A stretch of 64,000 bases of DNA from assembly GCF_003696265.1 (NCBI RefSeq), contig NZ_RFFH01000005.1, positions 186,001 through 250,000 on the forward strand, written 5' to 3'. A model generated the notes under the pieces. That model did not search any database, had not been told where the DNA came from, and saw nothing but the letters and a program-made list of their open reading frames with translations. The translations under genes were made by a program, and so were the position numbers. This document shows, piece by piece, positions 38,010-46,147 of the stretch. How positions within the stretch are numbered: position 1 is the stretch's first letter; the number at the start of each line of letters is the position of its first letter. This stretch comes from Nocardia stercoris (GTDB lineage: Bacteria > Actinomycetota > Actinomycetes > Mycobacteriales > Mycobacteriaceae).

Positions 38010-38573
38010 CTACCAGCTCACGGGGAGTGGGGCACCGCGCGCGACGGCGCCGGCGGTCTCCAGGTCGAGGCGCAGTTCGTGGGTCGCCGCGGTCGCCGGG
38101 CCGTCATGGTGACTGACGCCGTCCGGGCCCACGATCACGTGAAAAGCGGTGTCGCCCACGTGGATCGTCACCGTGCCCGCGCTGAGCCGGTCGGCGACGG
38201 CGCGACTCAACGGCAGCGCGAACCAGTGCGCGCGCACGGCGTCGGTGGGCCGGCGTTCACCCAGCTGCTCGGTGCCCCAGATCGACAGCGCGTCCAGGAC
38301 CGGCCGCAATGCCGTTCCGGCGGAAGTGAGTTCGTAGACGGCGGTGCCGGCGCGGGGGCCGGATCGGGTGCGGGTGAGGATGCCGTCGCGTTCGAGGTCC
38401 TTCAGGCGCGCGGCGAGGATGTCGGTGCTGATGCCGGGCAGGTCGGCGAACAGGTCGCTGTAGCGGCGTGGGCCGGACGACAGTTCGCGGACCAGCAGCA
38501 GGCTCCACCGGTCGCCGACGACGTCGAGGGCACGGCCGACGGCGCAGTAGTGGTCGTAGGTTCGGCGTGGCAC
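38010..38573 (-). CDS. HxlR-family winged-helix regulator
   Basis: 187 residues. HxlR domain at residues 1-100: the redox-type cysteine in HYCAVGRALDVVGDRWSLLLV, then ELSSGPRRYSDLFADLPGIS and the wing RTRSGPRAGTAVYELT. C-terminal 80 residues form a small SCP2-like sensor (VTIHVGDTAFHVIVGPDGV). GTG 38573 is 6 bases after a TACAGT box, so the message is probably leaderless. Divergent from an aminotransferase gene with two tandem operators between them, which makes it the likely regulator of both. Confidence 0.9.
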   Translation of the reverse strand: MPRRTYDHYCAVGRALDVVGDRWSLLLVRELSSGPRRYSDLFADLPGISTDILAARLKDLERDGILTRTRSGPRAGTAVYELTSAGTALRPVLDALSIWGTEQLGERRPTDAVRAHWFALPLSRAVADRLSAGTVTIHVGDTAFHVIVGPDGVSHHDGPATAATHELRLDLETAGAVARGAPLPVSW

Positions 38574-38579
38574 GCACCC

Positions 38580-38607
38580 ACTGTAACCTGACGCTTGGAA
38601 AATCCAA
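38580..38607 (-). promoter_or_regulatory. HxlR gene promoter
   Basis: TTGGAT (38602-38607), 16 bases, TACAGT (38580-38585) on the - strand. The -35 lies inside one operator, which would give autoregulation. Confidence 0.55.
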
Positions 38608-38629
38608 GTGCGAACTTGGAAAAACCAAG
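38594..38629. promoter_or_regulatory. Tandem HxlR operators
   Basis: Two 15-bp dyads, CTTGGAAAATCCAAG (38594-38608) and CTTGGAAAAACCAAG (38615-38629). Their centres are 21 bp apart, two helical turns, so two dimers could bind on the same face. Confidence 0.8.
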
Positions 38630-38666
38630 TACAGTAGGCGCAACGATCCACCGGAAAGGGATGTCC

Positions 38667-39878
38667 ATGCAGGTCAAGCAATCCAGCAAGCTGGCGGGTG
38701 TTTCCTACGAGATCCGCGGTCCGGTCGCGGAACAGGCCGCGCGGCTGGAGGCCGAGGGACACCACGTGGTGAAGCTCAACACGGGCAACCCGCTGCCGTT
38801 CGGATTCGAGGCGCCCGCCGAGATCCTGCAGGACATCGTGCGCAATCTGCCTGCGTCCAGCGGGTATTCGTCGTCGAAGGGACTGCTGCCGGCCCGCCGC
38901 GCGGTCGTGCAGTACTACCAGACCCTCGGCGTCACCGACATCGACGTCGAGGACGTGTTCCTCGGCAACGGGGTCTCCGAGCTGATCATGATGGCGATGA
39001 CCGCGCTGCTGGAGAACGGGGACGAAGTCCTCGTCCCCGCACCGGATTTCCCGCTCTGGACCGCCGCCACCACCCTCAACGGCGGCCGGGCCGTGCACTA
39101 CCTGTGCGACGAGGGCGCCGACTGGTACCCCGACCTGGCCGACGTCGCGGCCAAGATCACCGACCGCACCCGGGCCCTGGTCATCATCAACCCCAACAAC
39201 CCGACCGGCGCCGTCTACCCGCCGGAGGTGCTGCGCGAACTGCTCGAGATCGCCCGCCGCCACCGGCTCGTGGTCTTCGCCGACGAGATCTACGACAAGA
39301 TCTACTACGACGACCGGACCCACACCTCGATCGCCGCGCTCGCCCCCGACCTGCTGGTGCTGACCTTCTCCGGCCTCTCGAAGTCTTACCGGTGCGCGGG
39401 ATTCCGCGGCGGCTGGCTCGCGGTGTCCGGCCCGGTCCAGCACGCCCAGAACTACATCGAGGGCCTCACCATGCTGGCCGGCCTGCGACTGTGCGCGAAC
39501 GTCCCGGCGCAGCAGGCGATCCAGGCCGCGCTCGGCGGGCACCAGAGCATCTACGACCTGACTCTGCCCGGCGGCCGGCTCCGCGAACAGCGCGACCGGG
39601 CCTGGGAGGCGCTCGAGGCCATTCCCGGCATCTCGTGCGTGAAACCCAAGGGCGCGCTGTACGCGTTCCCGCGCATCGACCGCAGCGTCTACGACATCCA
39701 CGACGACGAGCGGTTCGTCCTGGACCTGCTGCTGCAGGAGAAGATCCACATCGTCCAGGGCACCGGCTTCAACTGGCCGCAACCCGACCACTTCCGGATC
39801 GTGACGCTGCCCTACGCCGACGAACTGGAGGCGATCATCGGGCGGATCGGCCGTTTCCTGTCGACCTACAAGCAATAG
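38667..39878 (+). CDS. Class I/II PLP aminotransferase (alanine-type)
   Basis: 403 residues. Fold type I aminotransferase close to AlaA/AspC-like alanine transaminases: NTGNPLPFGFEAPAEI, GLLPARRAVVQYYQ, LIINPNNPTGAVYPPE, VFADEIYDKI, PLP lysine K239 in SGLSKSYRCAGFRGGW and the C-terminal KGALYAFPRI. Converts alanine or another amino acid with 2-oxoglutarate; specificity not certain. GGAAAGGG is at 38653-38660; ATG 38667 has the best spacing, with ATG 38661 as alternative. Controlled by the divergent HxlR gene. Confidence 0.92.
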   Translation: MQVKQSSKLAGVSYEIRGPVAEQAARLEAEGHHVVKLNTGNPLPFGFEAPAEILQDIVRNLPASSGYSSSKGLLPARRAVVQYYQTLGVTDIDVEDVFLGNGVSELIMMAMTALLENGDEVLVPAPDFPLWTAATTLNGGRAVHYLCDEGADWYPDLADVAAKITDRTRALVIINPNNPTGAVYPPEVLRELLEIARRHRLVVFADEIYDKIYYDDRTHTSIAALAPDLLVLTFSGLSKSYRCAGFRGGWLAVSGPVQHAQNYIEGLTMLAGLRLCANVPAQQAIQAALGGHQSIYDLTLPGGRLREQRDRAWEALEAIPGISCVKPKGALYAFPRIDRSVYDIHDDERFVLDLLLQEKIHIVQGTGFNWPQPDHFRIVTLPYADELEAIIGRIGRFLSTYKQ

Positions 39879-39979
39879 GGACGCCACGGGATTCGAAGGG
39901 CTCGGCGCACCGAATTGCACGGGCGGCGGATTGCCGGGAGGATGCGGGTCGGTAACGACCGGTGACCGTGGAGGTGAGG

Positions 39980-40609
39980 ATGAGTCTGGCGCTGGTGCTG
40001 ACTCTGGCCGATTCGCGGTTGCCGATCGGCGGGCATGTGCATTCGGGCGGGGTCGAGGAGGCGATCGCGTCCGGGGTGGTGCGGGATCTGCCGACCGTCG
40101 AGGCGTATCTGCGGCGTCGGGTGCGGACCACGGGACTGGTCGCGGCCGCGCTGGCGGCGGCGGTGTGCGCCGGTGACCTCGAAGTCCGCGAAGCCGAATT
40201 CGAGGCCGATGCCCGGATGCCGGCGCCGGCCGCGCGGATGGCGTCGCGGGCGCAGGGGCGCGGGTTGTTGCGGCTGGCCCGGGGCGTGTGGCCGCAGGTC
40301 GGCCGGGAACTCGGCCCGCGGCCGCACCTGTCCACGGTGTTCGGTGTGGTCGGGGCGGCGGCGGAACTGGCACCCGACGAGATCGCCGGCGTCGTCGTCT
40401 ACACGACCATGACCGGAAGCGCGACGGCGGCGCAGCGGCTGCTCGCGCTGGATCCGGCGGGCGTCGCGGCCGTCACGGTCCGGCTCGCCCCACTGTGCGA
40501 CGAGATCGCGGCACGGGCCACAACCGAACTCGTGGCGCTGTCCGATCCGCTGCAGGACGTGCTCGCGCAGCGGCACACGACCCGGGACATGCCGCTGTTC
40601 GCGTCCTGA
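39980..40609 (+). CDS. ureF: Urease accessory protein UreF
   Basis: 209 residues. All-helical UreF: LVLTLADSRLPIGGHVHSGG at the start, RGLLRLARGVWPQVGREL and SATAAQRLLALDPAGVAAV. UreF works with UreD and UreG as a GTPase-activating and nickel-insertion fidelity factor. ATG 39980 follows GGAGGTGAGG closely; a GTG at 39962 is also in frame. It opens the accessory block, separated from ureC by five unrelated genes. Confidence 0.95.
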   Translation: MSLALVLTLADSRLPIGGHVHSGGVEEAIASGVVRDLPTVEAYLRRRVRTTGLVAAALAAAVCAGDLEVREAEFEADARMPAPAARMASRAQGRGLLRLARGVWPQVGRELGPRPHLSTVFGVVGAAAELAPDEIAGVVVYTTMTGSATAAQRLLALDPAGVAAVTVRLAPLCDEIAARATTELVALSDPLQDVLAQRHTTRDMPLFAS

Positions 40610-40638
40610 CCGACGGTGGGCAGGTGTGCGGCTGATCC

Positions 40639-40674
40639 CGCGGGTGTGCGGCTGCCGCGTGGGTAACACCCGCG
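40639..40674 (+). other. Hairpin in the ureF-ureG gap
   Basis: Perfect 9-bp arms CGCGGGTGT and ACACCCGCG with an 18-base loop. Next to it GGTGTGCGGCTG is repeated at 40623 and 40643. Possibly an attenuator or processing site inside the accessory operon; not followed by a T-run. Confidence 0.35.
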
Positions 40675-40723
40675 ACACGTGCATCGGCCATGATGGGACG
40701 AATTCCGACCCCGAGGAGTGAGT

Positions 40724-41423
<700 letters not shown>

Positions 41424-41443
<20 letters not shown>

Positions 41444-42077
41444 GGTCCACATCGCAGCCCGGGCGGGGGAGCTGCCGCGGATCCGGGCCACCGGCGGCCT
41501 GGCCGCGCGGCACACCGCGCCCGGCACGGTGCACCTGATCGGGACGGCCGCCACACCGCTGGGCGGGGACGAGATCTCGGTGACCGTCACCGTCGGCTCG
41601 GGCGCGGGCCTGGTGCTGCGGTCGGTGGCGGCGACTCTGGCGCTGCCCGGCCGGGGTACGCCGATCTCGGTGTCGCACTGGACGTTCGAGGTGGCGGCCG
41701 GGGGTCGACTCGATGTCGACCCGGAACCACTGGTGGTCGCCGGTGGGGCGGAACATCACGCGCACAACGTGATCCGGGTCGACGCCGACGCGCGGCTGCG
41801 GGTGCGGGAGCGGGTCCAGATCGGGCGGTTCGGTGAAGACCACGGCTGCTGGCACGGCAGCCTGCGCGCCGACCTCGGCCGGGATCCGTTGCTGCGGCAC
41901 GCCCTCGACGTGGGTGCGCCGGCCGACGACCTGCTCGGCGCCCCGCGCGCCCTGGTCAGTGAACTCCGCTATCCCGACGACGCGCCGGCCGCGACCACCG
42001 GACTCGACGCGGCGGTGCTGCCGCTGGCGCTCGGCGGCAGCCTGCGCACCTGGACGGGCGCACTGCTACCGGCCTGA
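41424..42077 (+). CDS. ureD: Urease accessory protein UreD (UreH)
   Basis: 217 residues. Beta-rich UreD scaffold: [59 protein letters not shown]. Forms the nickel tunnel between UreG/UreF and the apo-urease. Start GTG 41424 lies inside ureG, consistent with coupling; TTG 41433 is a possible alternative. Last gene of the accessory operon before a strong terminator. Confidence 0.95.
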
Positions 42078-42094
42078 ATCGGCCCGGAAACGCC

Positions 42095-42120
42095 AGAGGC
42101 GCCGCCGAAGCGGCGCCTCT
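42095..42120 (+). terminator. Terminator after ureD
   Basis: Perfect 11-bp arms AGAGGCGCCGC and GCGGCGCCTCT with the CGAA tetraloop, 17 bases after the ureD stop. Confidence 0.8.
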
Positions 42121-42202
42121 GCCGGTCGAATGCCGACGGCGTCGGAAGCGGTAGCGCGACACGGTCGCGCCGACTGCCGAGATCGCCGCCTGAGCCGCGA
42201 CC

Positions 42203-42724
42203 TCAGCGCGTAACGGAGGTCATCGTCTGGTCGGCCGCCGGGCTCTTGGCGGCGGTGGCCGCGTCGGTGGTCGCGCCACCGGAGTTCTGCTCGGCACCGG
42301 AGTTCTGCGCGGCACCGTCGGCGTGGGCGCGGCCCATACCGATCGAGTCCAGGACCCCGTCCACGGCCGACTCGGCCTGTGTCGCGGTCTGATTGACCGA
42401 GTTGACCAGCCCGGCGTCCAGCCAGCTCGGTGCGTTGAACTGCACGTCGCCGATGTGGAACGTGCTCGGTGACGGTGCGGTGGCCTGAACCTGAGCCTGC
42501 GCCTGATCACCCGCGCCGAGGGCGTCCTGGGAATCGGCGGCACCGGCCGGTGCGGTCCCGGTCGTGGTCATCGCCGTGCTCGGTTGCGGTGTGGGGGCGG
42601 CGGGGGCCGCCTGCGCGGATCCGGCGCCGACCACTGCCAGCACCACGGGGACCGCTCCGACCGCGACGACTCCGCCGACGCGCTGGAGACTCGGGTTCGG
42701 CGCTCTGTGCTTGCGTGCAGCCAT
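42203..42724 (-). CDS. Secreted Ala/Gln-rich protein
   Basis: 173 residues, not recognised. Signal peptide with basic start MAARKHRAPNPSLQRVGG, hydrophobic core VVAVGAVPVVLAVVGAG and cleavage after SAQA. The mature part has a disordered Ala/Pro/Thr/Gln segment, a small folded-looking core (STFHIGDVQFNAPSWLDAGL, VNQTATQAESAVDGVLDSIG) and a disordered end. ATG 42724 has GAAAGG about 8 bases upstream. Exported; role unknown. Confidence 0.7.
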   Translation of the reverse strand: MAARKHRAPNPSLQRVGGVVAVGAVPVVLAVVGAGSAQAAPAAPTPQPSTAMTTTGTAPAGAADSQDALGAGDQAQAQVQATAPSPSTFHIGDVQFNAPSWLDAGLVNSVNQTATQAESAVDGVLDSIGMGRAHADGAAQNSGAEQNSGGATTDAATAAKSPAADQTMTSVTR

Positions 42725-42866
42725 ACCTGACCTTTCTCTGGAGCGTGGATGGTTCGCCCGACATTCGGACCGATGCGGCGCCCGGATGGGAAATTCCCCT
42801 AAGCACGGTGTGTCGCCGCGCGCCACGCGGGGGTCGGCCGGTGGCAGCGGGTCTCGCGCCGGCCGG

Positions 42867-43610
42867 TCAGTGCTTGCCGAGCGCCCGCCGTACGAGCAGC
42901 GGTAGCTGGGTCGCGCGCTCGATGCCGAATGCGCGGCGCGGTCCGGTATTCCAGGTGCGGTCGAACATTCGCTTCGCCGCGGCTACCGCGTGCGGCGACC
43001 GTGCCGCGATCCGGTCGGCCAGCTGTTCGGCGGCCGCCATCGGATCGGCGGCCACCTCGGTGACCAGCCCGATCCGCTCGGCGTAGGCGGCGTCCACCGG
43101 GTCCGCGGTCAGGGTGAGCAGCAGCGCGCGATCGGCGCCCAGCAGGCGCGACAACGTCACGGTCCCGCTCATATCCGGTACGAGACCGTGCGCGGTCTCC
43201 ATGACCGCGAAATCCGAATCGGGCGTTGCGAATCGGAAGTCGGCCGCCGTCGCCAGTTGCAGGCCGGCGCCGTAGCAGTGGCCGTGCACGACGGCCAGGA
43301 CCGGTTGCGGCAGCCGGCGCCACGCCCAGCACGCCTCCTGGAAGGTGTTGGTGCCGCGCCACGGGTGCGGCAGGAAGTTCCGCGCGATCGCCAGCGGATT
43401 CGCAGCCGTTCCGGCGATATCCAGGCCGCTGCAGAAGCTGGGTCCGTTGCCGGACAGGATGACGCTGCGGACGTCGTCGGCGCCGCGCAGCGTGTCCGCG
43501 ATGCGCCGAAGCTCGCCGAGCATGGGGATGGTGAGGCCGTTGTGTTTGTCGGCGCGATCCAATGTCACGTAGGCGCGATCGCCCGCGATCCGGAAGGAAA
43601 CCTGACCCAT
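42867..43610 (-). CDS. Crotonase-superfamily protein (enoyl-CoA hydratase-like)
   Basis: 247 residues. Crotonase fold with CoA/oxyanion segment SVILSGNGPSFCSGLDI and GHCYGAGLQLATAADFRFA, then VMETAHGLVPDMSGT. In true hydratases the first catalytic residue of the CYGAG-x-x-LA block is glutamate; here it is glutamine (GAGLQLA), while the second acidic residue (ME in AVMETA) is kept. The enzyme may thus be an isomerase or other crotonase reaction, not a standard hydratase. ATG 43610. Upstream is a dyad and a decayed TetR reading frame in the divergent direction. Confidence 0.85.
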   Translation of the reverse strand: MGQVSFRIAGDRAYVTLDRADKHNGLTIPMLGELRRIADTLRGADDVRSVILSGNGPSFCSGLDIAGTAANPLAIARNFLPHPWRGTNTFQEACWAWRRLPQPVLAVVHGHCYGAGLQLATAADFRFATPDSDFAVMETAHGLVPDMSGTVTLSRLLGADRALLLTLTADPVDAAYAERIGLVTEVAADPMAAAEQLADRIAARSPHAVAAAKRMFDRTWNTGPRRAFGIERATQLPLLVRRALGKH

Positions 43611-43657
43611 CGAATATCCACCTTCGTGCCGGGCCGCCCGACGCCGCGGCGCTCGAT

Positions 43658-43673
43658 CTTACTTTTCGGTAAG
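43658..43673. promoter_or_regulatory. Operator dyad upstream of the crotonase gene
   Basis: CTTAC-TTTTCG-GTAAG lies between the crotonase start and the start of the TetR-like relic. Size fits a TetR site. Confidence 0.5.
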
Positions 43674-43678
43674 TTAGC

Positions 43679-43822
43679 ATGGTGGGCCCGCGGCGGGGTA
43701 GGCCTCGCGGTCTCCGACCTGATTGTGCGGTGCGCCACCAGGTTCGACGCGTTTCGGCAGCACCCATCAGTTGCGACGGCTTCTCGGTGGCGCCGTTCGC
43801 GGCGGGAGCGATCGAGGTCGTA
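43679..43822 (+). pseudogene. Relic of a TetR-family gene
   Basis: ATG 43679 opens with VGPRRGRPRG, the classic basic lead of TetR repressors. In the next frame a stretch LIVRCATRFDAFRQHPSVAT resembles the first helix pair (compare ILxAATRLFxExGYxATS). No full domain follows in any frame before the convergent gene ends at 43913. Best read as a truncated, frameshifted repressor gene that once controlled the crotonase; the match is by eye. Confidence 0.4.
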
Positions 43823-43864
43823 GTCACGTTCCACTCGTCCACAGGCGGCGTCCACGACAACGAG

Positions 43865-43898
43865 TCCGGGCCGGAACTCCACGGAGTCCCGGCCCGGA
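43865..43898 (-). terminator. Terminator of the exported protein gene at 43913
   Basis: Arms TCCGGGCCGG and CCGGCCCGGA with an inner CTCC/GGAG pair, 15 bases beyond the stop. Confidence 0.7.
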
Positions 43899-43912
43899 TG
43901 CGTGTGTGCCGC

Positions 43913-45016
43913 TCAGCCGAGGGGTGCGTCGTCCACCGACGGCATGACATCGTCGGGCGCGTCGACCGCCGGCGCGGCCAGACCCGCGGCCGCGCCGACC
44001 AGCGCGCCGACCGAGGCGCCGACCATCGCGACGGGTATCGCGACCGCGGCGGCGCCCATGGCCGCACCGACAACCGGCAGGACCACCAAACCGCCCGGCA
44101 GGAACGGGATTCCGGCTATGAAGCCGGCGACCGCGCCCACCGCCAGACTCGCCGAGGTGAGCGGACTCGCAACCGTGTTGGCGATCGACGTGCCGATGGC
44201 CCCGCCTGCCATGGTGGAGGCCGCGATCCGGTCCGACCGGGTCGGGTCGAAACCGGCGGCGTCGAGCGTGCTCGCGAATTGTGCCTCGGAGTGTGCGGCG
44301 GCGTCGTTGATCTGCGCGGCCGCGTCGTCCGGAAGCAATGGGCGGTAACCGGATTCGAGGTCGCCGAACCGCAGCACGCCGTCGGGCGCCTGGATGGGCG
44401 CGACGGTCGGCAGCGCCGCCAGATTCGGCAGGTGCAGCTTGTCGACCTCCACCGGCGCGAGCCGCTGGCCGGGGATCGCGCGCGCGCCGACCGGCGAATT
44501 GCGTGCCACCAGCACCCGCGGCGCCGGACCGGCCGGGGCGGTGTCCGCCGCGGCCGCCGGGTCGACGCCGGGGGCCGCCGCCGCATCGGGTGCCGGGAAT
44601 TCCTCGGCGATGTCGTCGGCGGGTGCTTGCTGGTCGTCGACCGCCGGGGTCTCCTCGTCGGTTCCCGCCGCCGGGGACTGCTCGAAGTTCCAGTCCGGTG
44701 CGGTGTAGCTGTCGGCCGCACCCGGGTCGATGACCTCGGCCCCGGGCTGATCCTGTTCGGCGACGGTCGTGTCCGGCATTCCGGCAGGGGTCTCGGCGCC
44801 CAGGTCGTCGGTCACCACCGGGTGCGCGGCCGCCATCGGCTGCGGAGCGCCGGGCGGGCCGGCCACCAGCAGTGCGGCCACCGGCAGGGCTCCCGCGACG
44901 AACAACGGTGTCCGCCGCCGGATCCGCGGGGTGGCGACCGATTCTCCCTCAGCCTCGACGTGCGTGGCTGCCGGCGTCTGCGGTACTGGAGAACTCACGT
45001 GCGAGCGTTCGCCCAT
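43913..45016 (-). CDS. Exported Ala-rich protein with glycine-zipper C-terminus (paralog 1)
   Basis: 367 residues, unrecognised family. Residues 1-70: cytoplasmic basic start, then a hydrophobic segment PLFVAGALPVAALLVAGPPG, probably a signal or anchor. Residues 70-240 are acidic, Pro/Ala-rich and disordered (DDQQAPADDIAEEFPAPDA), then VEVDKLHLPNLAALPTVAP. The final 110 residues are hydrophobic with GxxxG spacing (AGGAIGTSIANTVASPL, VGAVAGFIAGIPFLPGG, VGAAMGAAAVAI). ATG 45016 has GGAAGGGG 5 bases upstream. Neighbour at 45210-46049 shares both ends of the protein. Probably a membrane-inserting or surface protein. Confidence 0.8.
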   Translation of the reverse strand: MGERSHVSSPVPQTPAATHVEAEGESVATPRIRRRTPLFVAGALPVAALLVAGPPGAPQPMAAAHPVVTDDLGAETPAGMPDTTVAEQDQPGAEVIDPGAADSYTAPDWNFEQSPAAGTDEETPAVDDQQAPADDIAEEFPAPDAAAAPGVDPAAAADTAPAGPAPRVLVARNSPVGARAIPGQRLAPVEVDKLHLPNLAALPTVAPIQAPDGVLRFGDLESGYRPLLPDDAAAQINDAAAHSEAQFASTLDAAGFDPTRSDRIAASTMAGGAIGTSIANTVASPLTSASLAVGAVAGFIAGIPFLPGGLVVLPVVGAAMGAAAVAIPVAMVGASVGALVGAAAGLAAPAVDAPDDVMPSVDDAPLG

Positions 45017-45147
45017 CGATGCCCCTTCCGTTTCGAGTGTCGAACTGACGTCGTTCATTCGAAACCGGCAGAGGTTCGGATTGGTCGGCCGTGGCGCGAA
45101 ATGCCAAGTGCGACATAGCCGACAATCGGATTGGGTCACCGAACGGA

Positions 45148-45182
45148 AAGGCGGGCCGGGACCGGAAGTCCAGGCCCGCCTT
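45148..45182 (-). terminator. Terminator of the exported protein gene at 45210
   Basis: Perfect 10-bp arms AAGGCGGGCC and GGCCCGCCTT, with a 15-base loop. On the - strand the stem ends in CCTT, 27 bases beyond the stop. Confidence 0.75.
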
Positions 45183-45209
45183 CGCGGTGCCGATCAGCTC
45201 ACTTCGCCC

Positions 45210-46049
45210 TCACGGGGCGACATCGCCGGCCGGGGGCGGAGGTGCGTTGTCGGGCCCGGGCCCCGGAACGGGAACCGTGAGGCCGATGGCCGCGCCGATC
45301 GGCGCGCCGATGAGCGCGCCCGCCGCGCCACCCACCGCGCCACCGATCACTGTGGCCGGTACCACGAAGACCGCACCGCCGATGGCTCCGCCGATGATCG
45401 GGACCACCACCAGTCCGGCTGGCAGGAACGGAATTCCGGCGATGAAACCCGCCACCGCGCCCACCGCCACGCCGGCCGCCGTGAGCGGCGAGACGACCGC
45501 GTTGGCTACCGTCGCGCCGACGACAGCGCCGACTGCCGCGCCGACCGCCGCGCCGGCGGCGGCGCCGGTCAGCGAGCCTCCGACGTTCGGATCGAATCCC
45601 GGTGGGGCCGGATCGGCCCCGGGTGGGCCCGGATCGACCCCGGGTGCGCCCGGACCGACGGGGTCGTCCGCGTCGAGCGTGCTCACCGGCTGTGCGTCGA
45701 TCCGGGTAGCGACCGCCTCGGTCGGTGTGAGCATGCCGCCGGCCGCGGACTGATAGCCGACGTCGAACATGGGCTGCGCGTCCCCGGCGACAAGTGCCGG
45801 GCCGGAATTCCACCCGGGCGCGGTATCGCTGTGGGCGACGCCCGTGACCACGGGATACGCGGCCGCCATCGGCTGCGGTGCGCCGGGCGGACCCACCACC
45901 AGCAGCGCGGCCACCGGCAGGGCTCCCGCGACGAACAGCGGCGCCCGCCGCCGGATCCATCGGGTGGAGACCGGTTCAGCCTCACCTTCCGCGTGCGCGG
46001 CTGCCGGTGCCGACAGCGGTATCGAACGAACGTGCGAGCGTTCGCCCAT
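45210..46049 (-). CDS. Exported glycine-zipper protein (paralog 2)
   Basis: 279 residues. Shares with paralog 1 the start MGERSHVRS, the segment PLFVAGALPVAALLVVGPPG and PQPMAAAYPVVT, and the C-terminal block SPLTAAGVAVGAVAGFIAG then IPFLPAGLVVVP. The middle is shorter, with Gly/Pro/Asp repeats (GPGAPGVDPGPPGADPAPPG). The end is a Gly/Ala-rich array (GAAAGAAVGAAVGAVVG) of the glycine-zipper kind found in membrane and pore-forming proteins. ATG 46049 has GGAAGGGG upstream, as in paralog 1. The gap between paralogs (45017-45209) contains only the terminator. Confidence 0.8.
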   Translation of the reverse strand: MGERSHVRSIPLSAPAAAHAEGEAEPVSTRWIRRRAPLFVAGALPVAALLVVGPPGAPQPMAAAYPVVTGVAHSDTAPGWNSGPALVAGDAQPMFDVGYQSAAGGMLTPTEAVATRIDAQPVSTLDADDPVGPGAPGVDPGPPGADPAPPGFDPNVGGSLTGAAAGAAVGAAVGAVVGATVANAVVSPLTAAGVAVGAVAGFIAGIPFLPAGLVVVPIIGGAIGGAVFVVPATVIGGAVGGAAGALIGAPIGAAIGLTVPVPGPGPDNAPPPPAGDVAP

Positions 46050-46147
46050 CGGGGGCCCCTTCCGTTACGAGTATGGAACTGGACGTTCTGCATTCGGAAC
46101 AGCAAGGTGGTTCGGATGGGTACGGTCCGGCGGCGGACCGTCCGGGC

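Noticed and set aside
38574..40373. Extension of the HxlR frame upstream as a 787-codon protein
   Set aside because: The extra part is antisense to the aminotransferase and ureF genes; the HxlR domain begins at GTG 38573 with its own promoter.
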